Origin: Enterobacter ludwigii
Lineage (GTDB): Bacteria > Pseudomonadota > Gammaproteobacteria > Enterobacterales > Enterobacteriaceae
Length of the DNA stretch: 64,000 bases
Direction: 5' to 3'
Assembly: GCA_023023105.1 (NCBI GenBank)
Contig: CP083824.1
Location: 4,464,001 to 4,528,000 of the forward strand
Part shown: positions 42,815-52,802 of the stretch, one piece after another
Layout of the letters: the number at the start of each line of letters is the position of its first letter
Numbering within the stretch: the first letter of the stretch is position 1
Made by a program: the position numbers and the translations under genes
Notes under the pieces: generated by a model
The model's database searches: none
Told to the model about the DNA's origin: nothing
Seen by the model: only the letters and a program-made list of their open reading frames with translations

Positions 42815-44061
42815 GCGCGTTTACGCCAAAGTAAAAATACGCCGCAACAGGCAGCAAAATAAACGATATAGGTTGCCATGTAGGCCTGAGCCGCTCCCAG
42901 TGCTCCGTGCGCGGGGATCAGCCAGTGCGAGAACACCGTCAGGAGCGTAAACTGGCTAATCTCAGCCAGGATATACAAACGCAGCGAGGCTTTCGCAATC
43001 ACCAGATAGCCAAAAACGTAAGCCCCCACTTTCAGTACATCCCCCACCAGCTGCCAGGCAAAGAGATCGCGCATGGCGGTAAACTTCGCCGAGAAAAGCA
43101 GCCAGATGGCAACATCGCGCAATAACCAGACGGTAAAACTCGCAGCCGCAACAGCCGGCAACACAAAGCGCAGAGATCGAAAAATCTCACGGGTAATATC
43201 CTGTCTGGACGTCAGGCGCGATAAGGTTGGCAGTAAATAAACGCTAAAGGAAGCCGTTATAAACTGTAGGTAGGCGTCGGAAATGCTACTTACGCCCTGC
43301 CAGATACCGACCTCATCCCAGCTATAATGCGCCGCCAGCAGGTTTCGCATCATCACGTAGGCCACGGGTAGCGTGACGGAGGTGATGAGCGCCATCAGGG
43401 TAAATTTACCCAGCTGGCTGGCAAGAATCTTATCCCATTGAGGTTTCAGGTAGCTCAGAGGGATGACGCCACGACGCATCAGCATAAAGGCGGCAGGAAC
43501 AACAACCAGCGCCGGGACGAGCGCCAGCCCCAGCAGTGCGCCTTCATACCCTCCAAGGCGATAGCAGAAGTAATAGGCAATAACGCCGATGACGCTCCCG
43601 AGAATTAACGCAAGGGCATTCCCGGCAGCATCACGAAAGCCTTTCATCAGCGCCAGCAGCAGGTTAGCCCAGGCAATCCCCATCTGAACCAGCGCAACCA
43701 GACGCACCAGCCCCTGGTAATGAGTGTGCCCGAACAACCCCTGGCTGATGGGTGCCGCCGCCAGCAGAAAGATAATCGCCATCAGGGTTGAAAACCCCGT
43801 GACCATCGCCGAGGAGGTGCCCACCACCCTGCGAAGCTGAGCCGCATCATCGTGATACTGCGCAACATATTTGGTCACGCCGTTAAAGATGCCGGCACCG
43901 GCCAGTACCCCAAGAACGGTAACAAGCTGACGGAAATTACCCGCCAGCCCCACACCCGAGGGGCCAAATGAGACGGCCAACAGCTTGACGACCAGCAGCC
44001 CGGCGCCAATTTTTACAAGCGTGGACGCGGCGGTCCACACCGATGCTTTTGCCAGAGACAT
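42811..44061 (-). CDS. wzxE: WzxE, ECA lipid III flippase
   Basis: 416 residues of the MOP/polysaccharide-transporter family with about 12 hydrophobic segments, starting [19 protein letters not shown]. Flips lipid III across the inner membrane. Follows wecE after one base and overlaps wecF by 4. Confidence 0.97.
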   Translation of the reverse strand: MSLAKASVWTAASTLVKIGAGLLVVKLLAVSFGPSGVGLAGNFRQLVTVLGVLAGAGIFNGVTKYVAQYHDDAAQLRRVVGTSSAMVTGFSTLMAIIFLLAAAPISQGLFGHTHYQGLVRLVALVQMGIAWANLLLALMKGFRDAAGNALALILGSVIGVIAYYFCYRLGGYEGALLGLALVPALVVVPAAFMLMRRGVIPLSYLKPQWDKILASQLGKFTLMALITSVTLPVAYVMMRNLLAAHYSWDEVGIWQGVSSISDAYLQFITASFSVYLLPTLSRLTSRQDITREIFRSLRFVLPAVAAASFTVWLLRDVAIWLLFSAKFTAMRDLFAWQLVGDVLKVGAYVFGYLVIAKASLRLYILAEISQFTLLTVFSHWLIPAHGALGAAQAYMATYIVYFAACCGVFLLWRKRA

Positions 44062-44062
44062 A

Positions 44063-45193
44063 TCAGCCGAAATAACTCAGAAGGGTATTAATCACCGTAC
44101 GCTGGTTAACCGGCGCGAGGTTGTAGAACAGTGGCAGGCGAAGCAGACGCTCACTTTCTTTGGTAGTGTAACGGTCTTCACCTGAGAATACCCCAAACTC
44201 CTCGCCCGCCGGGCTGGAGTGCAGCGGAATGTAGTGGAACACCGCCATAATTTCGGCTTCTTTCAGCCAGGCAATAAGCTGGCTGCGATCGTCGTTATCG
44301 CGTAGCTTGATGTAGAACATATGCGCGTTGTGGACGCAATCTGCCGGAATGGTCGGTAGCTCAATACGCCCGGCTTTTGCCAGAGGTTCAAGCGCATCGT
44401 AATAGGTTTGCCACAGGGAGAGACGCTGAAGGTTGATGCGTTCCGCCGCTTCAAGCTGCGCCCACAGATAGGCCGCCTGTAGATCCGCCATCAGATAGCT
44501 TGAGCCAATATCACGCCAGGTATATTTGTCGACCTGGCCACGGAAGAACTGGCTACGGTTGGTGCCTTTTTCGCGGATCACTTCCGCACGCTCCACCAGC
44601 GCCCGGTCGTTAATCAGCGTCGCACCACCTTCTCCACCCGCCGTGTAGTTTTTAGTTTCGTGGAAGCTAAAGCAGCCGATATGGCCGATCGTGCCCAGCG
44701 CGCGTCCCTTGTAGGTCGACATCACGCCCTGGGCGGCATCTTCCACCACGAACAGATTATGTTTTTTGGCGAGCGCCATGATGGTGTCCATTTCACAGGC
44801 CACACCCGCGTAGTGAACCGGCACGATCGCGCGCGTTTTGTCGGTGATAGCCGCTTCAATCAGCGTCTCGTCAATGTTCATGGTATCCGGGCGGATATCC
44901 ACAAAGACGATTTTCGCCCCGCGCAGGACAAACGCGTTCGCTGTGGAAACGAAGGTATAGCTCGGCATGATCACTTCATCGCCGGGCTGGATATCCAACA
45001 GCAGCGCCGCCATTTCCAGCGATGCCGTACAGGACGGGGTCAGCAGCACTTTGGCACTGCGAAAACGCTGTTCCATCCACTGCTGACAGCGGCGGGTAAA
45101 ACCGCCGTCACCGCAGAGTTTGCCGCTGCCCATGGCAGACTGCATATAGTCGAGTTCCGTTCCGACGACGGGTGGTGCGTTAAATGGAATCAT
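44063..45193 (-). CDS. wecE: WecE (RffA), TDP-4-oxo-6-deoxy-D-glucose transaminase
   Basis: 376 residues from MIPFNAPPVVGTELDYMQ; the longer frame upstream runs inside wecD and is not used. Fold-type I PLP aminotransferase of the DegT/DnrJ family with the PLP Lys in SFHETKNYTAGGEGG (about residue 181). Makes TDP-4-amino-4,6-dideoxy-galactose from TDP-4-keto-6-deoxyglucose, the product of RffG/RmlB, which is not in this cluster. Four bases after wecD. Confidence 0.97.
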   Translation of the reverse strand: MIPFNAPPVVGTELDYMQSAMGSGKLCGDGGFTRRCQQWMEQRFRSAKVLLTPSCTASLEMAALLLDIQPGDEVIMPSYTFVSTANAFVLRGAKIVFVDIRPDTMNIDETLIEAAITDKTRAIVPVHYAGVACEMDTIMALAKKHNLFVVEDAAQGVMSTYKGRALGTIGHIGCFSFHETKNYTAGGEGGATLINDRALVERAEVIREKGTNRSQFFRGQVDKYTWRDIGSSYLMADLQAAYLWAQLEAAERINLQRLSLWQTYYDALEPLAKAGRIELPTIPADCVHNAHMFYIKLRDNDDRSQLIAWLKEAEIMAVFHYIPLHSSPAGEEFGVFSGEDRYTTKESERLLRLPLFYNLAPVNQRTVINTLLSYFG

Positions 45194-45197
45194 CTTG

Positions 45198-45875
45198 TCA
45201 CCTGTATAACCAGTAGGCGGTGGCGTCGATGTTGGCACCACTCGCAATATAACGTTTAAGCGCAGCGGTGTTGCCCACCTGGGTCGCCACCCGCAGCGTC
45301 GAAACCTGCTGCTGTTGCGCCCAGTGCATCGCCGCCTGCATGAGTTTTTCACCCATGCCACGCCCGGCTAATAAGCCAATACGCGCCTCACGCTCGTTGA
45401 GCTTGCGCAGCGAGACGAACCCCTGGATTTGACCGTCTCCAGCACGAAAAACCAGGCAGACGTGGTCAAAGGTGCCTTTGACCGCATTCTCCACCCACTG
45501 CGCGTAGAAACGACCGCTGTCGTCAGGCGCGTACCAGGGCGTGCGAAAACGGCTCTGAGCAAACGCCCGAACCGCCATCTGACGCAGCACGGGAATATCC
45601 TGTTCGGTTGCAAATTCCGCGCCTGACGCATCATGCCGGGTGAGCGTTATAGAAAGATCGACCTCACCTTCAACCAGCTTAAAGCCGTGTTGCTGGAGCG
45701 CATCAAGAAGGTCAGCACGGTCCGCAGGGATCTTCGCCTGAACCCTCTGCCAGGCCGTAAAGTCAGATTCCATCAGTGCCGGCGCATTATCGCGCAGACG
45801 CACAATAGCCGAAGGTAGACCGAAAAAGGTACTCTCCCAGTTCAGGGGTTCAAGCACCCCATTCAGGCTACTCAA
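45198..45875 (-). CDS. wecD: WecD (RffC), TDP-fucosamine acetyltransferase
   Basis: 225-residue GNAT acetyltransferase; the acetyl-CoA loop is in [16 protein letters not shown] and the C-terminal stretch [21 protein letters not shown] is strongly conserved. Acetylates TDP-Fuc4N to TDP-Fuc4NAc. Its ATG overlaps the wecC stop by 4 bases, so it follows wecC directly; in E. coli rffG and rffH lie between them. Confidence 0.95.
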   Translation of the reverse strand: MSSLNGVLEPLNWESTFFGLPSAIVRLRDNAPALMESDFTAWQRVQAKIPADRADLLDALQQHGFKLVEGEVDLSITLTRHDASGAEFATEQDIPVLRQMAVRAFAQSRFRTPWYAPDDSGRFYAQWVENAVKGTFDHVCLVFRAGDGQIQGFVSLRKLNEREARIGLLAGRGMGEKLMQAAMHWAQQQQVSTLRVATQVGNTAALKRYIASGANIDATAYWLYR

Positions 45876-47134
45876 CGCCAGACACCTTTGGTATCAACAA
45901 TATACTGCTGACGAACAGCTGCGCCGGACGTCGCTTTAAATTCTTTATGATCCACCAGCAGCACCAGCACATCCGCCGTCGCCAGCGCATCCTCCAGCGC
46001 GGTCAGCGTACAGTGCCCCGCCAGTTTTGCCGGAAGCTCATGAATATTCGGTTCGACCACCAGCGTTTCGCCCTTGTGCCATCCGGCAATCATCTCAGCA
46101 ATTTCCATTGCCGGGCTTTCACGCAAATCATCAATGTTCGGTTTAAATGCCAGACCAAAGCAGGCAATTTTCAGTTCACTGGCGCGCTTGCCGCTCTCTG
46201 CCAGACAATCCGCAACCGTGGTTTTAACCTGATTGAGTACCCAGTGAGGTTTGCTGTCGTTCACTTCACGCGCGGTGCGAATCAGACGTGCCTGCGCCGG
46301 GTTTTGCGCCACGATAAACCACGGATCGACGGCGATACAGTGACCGCCCACGCCAGGGCCTGGCTGCAGAATGTTGACGCGCGGATGGCGATTCGCCAGG
46401 CTGATTAACTCCCAGACGTTAATCCCCTGATCGGCGCAGATCAGCGACAACTCATTCGCAAACGCGATATTGACGTCACGGAAGCTGTTTTCCGTCAGCT
46501 TGCACATCTCGGCGGTGCGGGAGTTAGTCACCACACACTCACCTTCCAGGAAAATCTTGTACAGCGCGCTGGCACGTTCGGAACAGACTGGCGTCATACC
46601 GCCAATCACGCGGTCGTTTTTAATCAGTTCGACCATGACCTGCCCCGGCAGCACGCGCTCCGGACAGTAGGCAATATTGACATCGGCCTGCTCACCCGCC
46701 TGCTGCGGGAAGCTGAGATCGGGACGCGCTTCAGCCAGCCACTGCGCCATCTGCTCGGTTGCCCCAACCGGAGAAGTTGATTCCAGGATCACCAGCGCCC
46801 CTTTCTTCAGCACAGGCGCAATGGATTTCACCGCCGACTCGACGAAGGCCATGTCGGGCTCGTGGTCGCCTTTAAATGGCGTTGGAACAGCAATCAGGTA
46901 CGCATCAGCTTCAACAGGCGTCGTGCTGGCTCGCAGGAAGCCCCCCTCAACCGCCTCTTTCACCACGCGATCAAGATCGGGCTCCACAATATGAATTTCG
47001 CCACGGTTAATGGTTTCTACCGCACGCGCGTTGATATCCACCCCGACAACCTGCTTTTGACGGGAGGCAAACGCTGCCGCAGTAGGCAAGCCAATATAGC
47101 CAAGACCAATGACAGAGATGGTAGTAAAACTCAT
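45872..47134 (-). CDS. wecC: WecC, UDP-ManNAc dehydrogenase
   Basis: 420 residues with a Rossmann start [20 protein letters not shown], the catalytic Cys in [13 protein letters not shown] and the C-terminal UDP-binding part. Oxidises UDP-ManNAc to UDP-ManNAcA. It overlaps wecB upstream and wecD downstream by 4 bases each. Confidence 0.97.
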   Translation of the reverse strand: MSFTTISVIGLGYIGLPTAAAFASRQKQVVGVDINARAVETINRGEIHIVEPDLDRVVKEAVEGGFLRASTTPVEADAYLIAVPTPFKGDHEPDMAFVESAVKSIAPVLKKGALVILESTSPVGATEQMAQWLAEARPDLSFPQQAGEQADVNIAYCPERVLPGQVMVELIKNDRVIGGMTPVCSERASALYKIFLEGECVVTNSRTAEMCKLTENSFRDVNIAFANELSLICADQGINVWELISLANRHPRVNILQPGPGVGGHCIAVDPWFIVAQNPAQARLIRTAREVNDSKPHWVLNQVKTTVADCLAESGKRASELKIACFGLAFKPNIDDLRESPAMEIAEMIAGWHKGETLVVEPNIHELPAKLAGHCTLTALEDALATADVLVLLVDHKEFKATSGAAVRQQYIVDTKGVWR

Positions 47135-48261
47135 AGCGATATCCGATTGTGTTTAAGTGCATGCAAAATACGACCACAAGCCTGCCCGTCTCCGTACGGA
47201 TTATGGGCCCGGCTCATCGCCTGATACTCTTCATCGTCGTGCAGCAGGCGCGTGACCTCTTCGACGATCAACTGTGTGTCGGTGCCGACCAGGCGTACCG
47301 TTCCCGCTTTGACGGCTTCCGGACGCTCGGTCGTTTCACGCATCACCAGAACGGGCTTGCCAAGGGACGGTGCTTCTTCCTGAATGCCACCAGAATCGGT
47401 GAGGATCAGCCAGGCATGATTCATCAACCAGACAAACGGCATGTAATCCTGAGGTTCAATGAGAAGGACATTTTCGACATGACCCAGGATGCGGTTGACG
47501 GGCTCGCTAACATTTGGGTTGAGATGCACCGGATAAACTATCTGTACATCGTCGTTCTGCGCGGCAATTTCAGCCAGTGCATGACAGATTTGCTCAAAGC
47601 CCCGACCAAAGCTTTCACGACGGTGACCAGTGACCAGAATGGTTTTTTTGCCATTGTGCAGGAAGGGGTAACGGGCAGCGAGGTCCTTCTGCAGATCGTT
47701 GTTTGCCAGTACACGGTCGCGTACCCAGATCAACGCATCAATGACCGTATTGCCGGTTACAAAGATTTTGTTATCAGCGATATTTTCACGCAGCAAGTTC
47801 TGACGCGAGTTTTCGGTTGGCGCAAAGTGGTACATGGCCAGATGACCGGTGAGCGTGCGGTTGGCCTCTTCCGGCCATGGGGAATATAGGTTTCCGGTAC
47901 GCAGACCCGCCTCAACATGACCGACGGGAATACGCTGGTAAAACGCAGCCAGACTTGTCGCCACGGTGGTGGTGGTGTCACCGTGAACCAGTACAACGTC
48001 AGGTTTGAATGACTCCAGAATCGGCTTGAGCTCTTGCAGAATCCGGCAGGTTATCTCGGTCAACCCTTGCCCCGGCTTCATAATATTGAGGTCATAATCC
48101 GGGACGATGGAAAAGAGCGTTAAGACCTGATCGAGCATCTCACGGTGTTGGGCTGTGACGCACACTTTCGCTTCAATATCAGGATCATTGGCCAGCGCGT
48201 GAACCAGAGGTGCCATCTTAATGGCCTCCGGCCTGGTGCCAAATACGGTAAGTACTTTCAC
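47131..48261 (-). CDS. wecB: WecB, UDP-GlcNAc 2-epimerase
   Basis: 376 residues starting [20 protein letters not shown], with [36 protein letters not shown] and [20 protein letters not shown]. Converts UDP-GlcNAc to UDP-ManNAc. A strong hairpin lies just upstream, between wzzE and wecB. Confidence 0.97.
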   Translation of the reverse strand: MKVLTVFGTRPEAIKMAPLVHALANDPDIEAKVCVTAQHREMLDQVLTLFSIVPDYDLNIMKPGQGLTEITCRILQELKPILESFKPDVVLVHGDTTTTVATSLAAFYQRIPVGHVEAGLRTGNLYSPWPEEANRTLTGHLAMYHFAPTENSRQNLLRENIADNKIFVTGNTVIDALIWVRDRVLANNDLQKDLAARYPFLHNGKKTILVTGHRRESFGRGFEQICHALAEIAAQNDDVQIVYPVHLNPNVSEPVNRILGHVENVLLIEPQDYMPFVWLMNHAWLILTDSGGIQEEAPSLGKPVLVMRETTERPEAVKAGTVRLVGTDTQLIVEEVTRLLHDDEEYQAMSRAHNPYGDGQACGRILHALKHNRISL

Positions 48262-48280
48262 ATCGATTCTCTTCGATTAG

Positions 48281-48306
48281 ACGATGAAGGCCTTAGCCTT
48301 CATCGT
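48281..48306 (-). repeat. Strong hairpin between wzzE and wecB
   Basis: A perfect 11-bp inverted repeat (ACGATGAAGGC / GCCTTCATCGT) with a 4-base loop in the 56-base gap between wzzE and wecB. No U tract follows in the direction of the operon, so a true terminator is unlikely; it may stabilise the 3' side of the wzzE message or lower read-through into wecB. Confidence 0.7.
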
Positions 48307-48317
48307 AGACGGCGTTC

Positions 48318-49364
48318 TTAGTTTGTGCGACGACGCGTTAACGCCACGCCAGCGCCCGTCAGTGCGCCTACAATCCCCCACATGATCATCAGGAATGCAC
48401 GACGCGGACTATCGCGTTTTACAGGTTCTTCAGGCGTTCGCAAATAACGATAGGTCTGAAAACGCGGGTCCAGCGTTGGACCAACATTCAGGGTAGTGAG
48501 CATCGCGCGGTTTTGATCGTAGTCGAGGTCAAAATCAGGGCCAACGGCCTGGAGGTTTTCCAGACGGGCCTGCAGCATTGGGCGACCAAGCAGGAACATC
48601 TCAGAATCAGGCAATTCATCAGCCGGGACATCTGTCTCAGTGCGGGAAATATTGCGCTGCTCCGCAATTTTCAGCGCCTGTTCAATATTGTGTACACGGC
48701 GAGAGAAAATGGCTTTTGCCACCTCTTCCTGACGTTTTACCTGGGCTTTCATCTGGATGGTACGAGCCGCCCAGGCACCTTTAAGCTCTTCATTCAGATG
48801 GCTTGCGGCACGCTGGCTGGCAAACGCGACATACTGGCGCAACAGGTTGTTGGCATCCGGCGCAGTTTCTGCAATCAGCTTAACGCTGTCGTTAACGTTA
48901 CGCAGCGCATCACCCGGCGTAAACTGGATGTTGTTTATCAGGTCATCCAAAAACGCGGCATCCGCTTTGCTGTTGCCCACCATACGCTGCTTGTAATAAT
49001 CCGTCTGACTCCAGAAATCGCGGCGTGTATCCCACGAGGCCAGTTGCATCACAAACTCTTTGTATGCCTCATCCATGACGGAAGCCTGATCGGGTGTCGC
49101 CAGATTCGCCTTGATATCCAGATTACGCAGGAACTGCTGCTGGGAATAAAACCCGCCGAGCATGTTAACCGTTGGTCTGTCTGTAATTGCTGTGGCGCTC
49201 CACTCTTGTTTTGCAAAGAAGGTGTAGGCCAGCGCTAACAGTGCGAACCCCAGCGCGATCCCAGCAATCCAGAGTTTGCCTGCCCATAACACGCGAAACA
49301 AACCCCGAATATCCAGTTCATTCTCAGTTACCACTGATTTCGCTCCCGCCAACGGTTGAGTCAT
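48318..49364 (-). CDS. wzzE: WzzE, ECA chain-length regulator
   Basis: 348 residues of the Wzz/PCP1 family: a first helix (LWIAGIALGFALLALAYTFF), a large periplasmic coiled-coil domain and a second helix (AFLMIMWGIVGALTGAGVAL) after the Pro-rich YLRTPEEPVKRDSPRR. Sets the number of ECA repeats made by WzyE. ATG at 49362-49364 follows the E. coli start; another ATG lies three bases before it. Confidence 0.96.
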   Translation of the reverse strand: MTQPLAGAKSVVTENELDIRGLFRVLWAGKLWIAGIALGFALLALAYTFFAKQEWSATAITDRPTVNMLGGFYSQQQFLRNLDIKANLATPDQASVMDEAYKEFVMQLASWDTRRDFWSQTDYYKQRMVGNSKADAAFLDDLINNIQFTPGDALRNVNDSVKLIAETAPDANNLLRQYVAFASQRAASHLNEELKGAWAARTIQMKAQVKRQEEVAKAIFSRRVHNIEQALKIAEQRNISRTETDVPADELPDSEMFLLGRPMLQARLENLQAVGPDFDLDYDQNRAMLTTLNVGPTLDPRFQTYRYLRTPEEPVKRDSPRRAFLMIMWGIVGALTGAGVALTRRRTN

Positions 49365-49377
49365 CATAGTCCCGGTT

Positions 49378-50481
49378 TTACTTAGTTAATGTTGTGTTTT
49401 TGTCATTGTTACGACGCATCCTGCGTTTCTGACGTTTAATGAATCGCGCCACTTTCCATGCGCGCTTAATACAGTAGCCATACAGGAAGAATGCCAGCAA
49501 AAATAATGCCAACATAACCCACTCAGGAATAATATGAGAATATTCCGCAGCTACGCCAATTGCTGCCAGAATAGCGGCGGCCAGGGTGATCAGAACAAAC
49601 GCCTGACGTGAAGTAAAACCCGCGCGCATGATGAGATGATGAATATGCTGACGATCAGGAGAGAAAGGACTCATCCCTTTACGCAGACGACGATACATAA
49701 TCGCCACCATATCCATTAATGGAATGGCAATAATCCACAGTGCTGTTACCGGGCTAATTGGGTGGGTTTCACCCTGTGTGGTTTCCAGCAAAATCCAGAT
49801 AACGGTAAAACCGATCAACGTACTGCCTGCATCGCCCATAAAGACTTTATAGCGGCGGCCAAGCGCACCAAGGTTTAAAAGGATATAAGGGAGGATGGCG
49901 GCAATCATGGCAAAACACCACATTGCCAGACTGTACTGGCCATCAAACCACAAAATAATGCCGATAGCGGCGAACGAGACGGAAGACAATCCACCGAGCA
50001 GGCCGTCAATCCCATCTACCATGTTGAAAGCATTGATCGCCGCCCAGACGGCAAAGAGTGTCAGGAAGAAGCCAAATGGACCCAGGACTAACTCCCAGGG
50101 ACCAAACACATAGCCGAGACTCCGGAGATACAGCCCACCGACAACCATCATAATTACGCCAATCCCCGCCTGAACGGTGGCGCGTATTTTTACCGCGATA
50201 TCAAATCGATCATCTAGGGCCCCGATCAGCACCAGAACACCGGCACAGGCGATGTAGAGAGCGGCATGCGGGATATAATAATCGGCAATGCCAAACGTGA
50301 AGCAAATCCCTGCATAAACAGAAATCCCGCCGACCAAAGGAATAAGTCCCTGATGACGTTTACGAAAATTAGGTTTATCCACCAACCCTATTCGCTTTGC
50401 CACCTTACGGGCGATGAACAAAAAACAGGTTGTGAATAAAAAAATACTGATCAGTTCAGTAACGGCGGTGAATAGATTCAC
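49378..50481 (-). CDS. wecA: WecA (Rfe), undecaprenyl-phosphate GlcNAc-1-phosphate transferase
   Basis: 367 residues, about 11 membrane helices. Polyprenyl-phosphate transferase motifs: GALDDRFDI, NAFNMVDGIDGLLGG, FMGDAGST and RQHIHHLIM. Starts both ECA and many O-antigens by making GlcNAc-PP-undecaprenyl. First gene of the ECA operon; the 240-base gap to rho (50482-50723) holds the rho terminator and the wec promoter. Confidence 0.98.
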   Translation of the reverse strand: MNLFTAVTELISIFLFTTCFLFIARKVAKRIGLVDKPNFRKRHQGLIPLVGGISVYAGICFTFGIADYYIPHAALYIACAGVLVLIGALDDRFDIAVKIRATVQAGIGVIMMVVGGLYLRSLGYVFGPWELVLGPFGFFLTLFAVWAAINAFNMVDGIDGLLGGLSSVSFAAIGIILWFDGQYSLAMWCFAMIAAILPYILLNLGALGRRYKVFMGDAGSTLIGFTVIWILLETTQGETHPISPVTALWIIAIPLMDMVAIMYRRLRKGMSPFSPDRQHIHHLIMRAGFTSRQAFVLITLAAAILAAIGVAAEYSHIIPEWVMLALFLLAFFLYGYCIKRAWKVARFIKRQKRRMRRNNDKNTTLTK

Positions 50482-50675
50482 AATGGATTGCTCTCAACAA
50501 ATGTTAGTCCCGGAAGTATAACCATGAAGCCACTGACTCAGAAGTAATAAAGATGGCCTCTTACAACTCCCTTTGTATATTTTTCAATCAATTATTTATT
50601 TGACTGCACAAACGGTTCTATTGTCGCACCGACCGGTCAAAATTGGGAGTAGGTGATACTAGCGTATAGTCCATA

Positions 50676-50706
50676 AAAGAAAAACGCCACGTAAAAACGT
50701 GGCGTT
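50676..50706 (-). terminator. Intrinsic terminator of rho
   Basis: AACGCCACG-TTTTTA-CGTGGCGTT stem of 9 bp followed by TTTTCTTTTAT on the minus strand, 18 bases past the rho stop. Confidence 0.92.
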
Positions 50707-50723
50707 CACTGGCTTTATTTGCG

Positions 50724-51983
50724 TTACGAGCGTTTCATCATGTCGAAGAAATCGTCGTTGGTTTTGGTCATTGCCAGTTTATTAATGAGGAACTCCATTG
50801 CATCGATTTCACCCATTGGATGGATGATTTTGCGCAGGATCCACATTTTCTGCAGCTCTTCCTGTGTGGTGAGCAGTTCTTCTTTACGGGTACCGGAACG
50901 GTTGTAATCGATAGCCGGGAAGACGCGTTTTTCTGCAATCTTACGAGAGAGGTGCAGTTCCATGTTGCCTGTACCTTTAAACTCTTCGTAGATAACTTCG
51001 TCCATTTTGGAGCCGGTATCGATCAGCGCCGTCGCGATGATGGTCAGGCTGCCGCCCTCTTCCACGTTACGTGCAGCACCGAAGAAACGCTTCGGACGAT
51101 GCAGGGCGTTGGCATCCACACCACCGGTCAATACTTTACCGGAAGCCGGAACCACAGTGTTGTACGCACGGGCCAGACGCGTAATGGAGTCGAGCAGGAT
51201 GATCACGTCTTTCTTGTGCTCAACCAGGCGTTTCGCCTTCTCGATAACCATTTCCGCAACCTGAACGTGACGAGATGCAGGTTCGTCAAAGGTAGAAGCC
51301 ACAACTTCACCTTTAACCAGACGCTGCATCTCCGTTACTTCTTCCGGACGTTCGTCAATCAGCAGCACCATCAGCACACAGTCTGGGTGGTTATAGGCAA
51401 TGCTCTGCGCGATGTTCTGCAGCAGCATGGTTTTACCCGCTTTTGGCGGTGCCACAATCAGACCACGCTGACCACGACCAATTGGTGATGCCAGGTCCAG
51501 AACACGCGCAGTTAAGTCTTCGGTAGAACCGTTACCACGCTCCATGCGCAGGCGAGAGTTCGCGTGCAGCGGCGTTAAGTTCTCAAAAAGGATCTTGTTA
51601 CGTGAGTTTTCTGGTTTGTCGTAGTTAACTTCATTAACTTTCAACAGCGCAAAGTAGCGTTCACCCTCTTTAGGAGGACGAATCTTACCTGAAATGGTGT
51701 CACCAGTGCGGAGGTTGAAACGGCGGATTTGGCTAGGGGATACGTAGATGTCGTCAGGGCCGGCGAGGTAGGAGCTGTCTGCAGAGCGGAGGAAACCAAA
51801 TCCGTCTTGCAATATCTCCAGCACACCGTCGCCAAAGATATCTTCGCCACTCTTCGCGTGCTGCTTCAGGATGGCGAAAATGATGTCCTGCTTGCGCATA
51901 CGAGCCTGGTTTTCCAGCCCCATATTTTCGCCGAGAGTGATCAGCTCAGAAACCGGCGTATTCTTTAATTCGGTAAGATTCAT
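50724..51983 (-). CDS. rho: Rho, transcription termination factor
   Basis: 419 residues from [18 protein letters not shown]; the longer frame upstream is leader sequence. N-terminal RNA-binding domain (GFGFLRS is the primary-site RNP1-like motif), then the RecA-like motor with Walker [11 protein letters not shown] and the Q-loop/R-loop region ([17 protein letters not shown]). Hexameric RNA helicase that ends transcription; rho is autoregulated through its leader. Followed by its own terminator. Confidence 0.99.
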   Translation of the reverse strand: MNLTELKNTPVSELITLGENMGLENQARMRKQDIIFAILKQHAKSGEDIFGDGVLEILQDGFGFLRSADSSYLAGPDDIYVSPSQIRRFNLRTGDTISGKIRPPKEGERYFALLKVNEVNYDKPENSRNKILFENLTPLHANSRLRMERGNGSTEDLTARVLDLASPIGRGQRGLIVAPPKAGKTMLLQNIAQSIAYNHPDCVLMVLLIDERPEEVTEMQRLVKGEVVASTFDEPASRHVQVAEMVIEKAKRLVEHKKDVIILLDSITRLARAYNTVVPASGKVLTGGVDANALHRPKRFFGAARNVEEGGSLTIIATALIDTGSKMDEVIYEEFKGTGNMELHLSRKIAEKRVFPAIDYNRSGTRKEELLTTQEELQKMWILRKIIHPMGEIDAMEFLINKLAMTKTNDDFFDMMKRS

Positions 51984-52071
51984 AATGGTGTGGGTTCTTA
52001 AACTCGGGGTGATTCTCGAACTTAATGTTGTGAATGGTATGGCAGGGTCATCCATGCCTGTTTAGCGGCCA

Positions 52072-52173
52072 TCAACTCATGTCTGTTCGCTGTCTGGTCA
52101 CAGGGAAAGAACGCAGAACTGAAACGACAAGACGGATTGAGTGACAAGCCCGGAATTTAGCCACTTCACGCAC
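52072..52173 (-). CDS. rhoL: RhoL-like rho leader ORF (frame-swapped)
   Basis: A 33-codon frame with GTG start (VREVAKFRACHSIRLVVSV...), stop 88 bases before rho. Its end, FPVTRQRTDMS, matches the end of E. coli RhoL, and its length is the same. The middle, however, matches E. coli RhoL (SLNPSCRFSSA) only when read in another frame, so the DNA is conserved but the reading frame is not. No clear ribosome-binding site precedes the GTG; the frame may be untranslated. Confidence 0.4.
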   Translation of the reverse strand: MREVAKFRACHSIRLVVSVLRSFPVTRQRTDMS

Positions 52174-52272
52174 TGTATAAGTCAACAACGGGAAGTATCG
52201 GGTAAAACAAGATTCAAACAACAAGATATGTTTAAAACGAAGTCATAGCTAACTTAGCACGACTTCAGCCGG

Positions 52273-52314
52273 GCGTCCAGAGTTCCTCATCATTTAGCCG
52301 GGAGCTCTGAACGC
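52273..52314 (-). terminator. Hairpin between trxA and the rho leader
   Basis: GCGTTCAGAG and CTCTGGACGC pair over 10 bases (one G-U) across a 22-base loop, starting 14 bases past the trxA stop. There is no following T run, so it may be a Rho-dependent or leaky end of trxA. The rest of 51984-52328 holds the rho leader ORF and the rho promoter region. Confidence 0.5.
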
Positions 52315-52328
52315 ACAGCGGAGAAACC

Positions 52329-52658
52329 TTACGCCAGGTTAGCGTCGAGGAACTCTTTCAGTTGACCTTTGGACAGCGCGCCCACTTTGGTCGCCGCCAC
52401 TTCGCCGTTTTTGAACAGCAGCAGGGTCGGAATGCCACGGATACCGTATTTTGGTGCGGTGCCCGGGTTCTGGTCGATGTTCAGCTTGGCAACGGTCAGT
52501 TTGCCCTGATATTCGTCGGCGATCTCATCCAGAATCGGGGCGATCATTTTGCAAGGACCACACCATTCAGCCCAGAAATCGACGAGGATCAGCCCGTCAG
52601 CCTTAAGTACGTCCGTGTCAAAACTGTCGTCAGTCAGGTGAATAATTTTATCGCTCAT
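52329..52658 (-). CDS. trxA: Thioredoxin 1
   Basis: 109 residues from [14 protein letters not shown]; the longer frame upstream is not used. The active site WCGPC is at residues 32-36 (C33, C36), the buried Asp is in VDFWAEW, and the cis-Pro is in RGIPTLLLF. Reduces disulphides, donates electrons to ribonucleotide reductase and methionine sulphoxide reductase. Divergent from rhlB. Confidence 0.99.
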   Translation of the reverse strand: MSDKIIHLTDDSFDTDVLKADGLILVDFWAEWCGPCKMIAPILDEIADEYQGKLTVAKLNIDQNPGTAPKYGIRGIPTLLLFKNGEVAATKVGALSKGQLKEFLDANLA

Positions 52659-52802
52659 ATATAACTCCACAGGAATAAGCCTGGTACGTTGGTTTTGTCT
52701 CCACCAACGACGTGTTGATGTCGCATTAACCAACTAAAGGTTGACTTTATTTCACCGGATACGCTTTCGTAAAGCAATAGTAAGCTGATATTCTACCACA
52801 CT

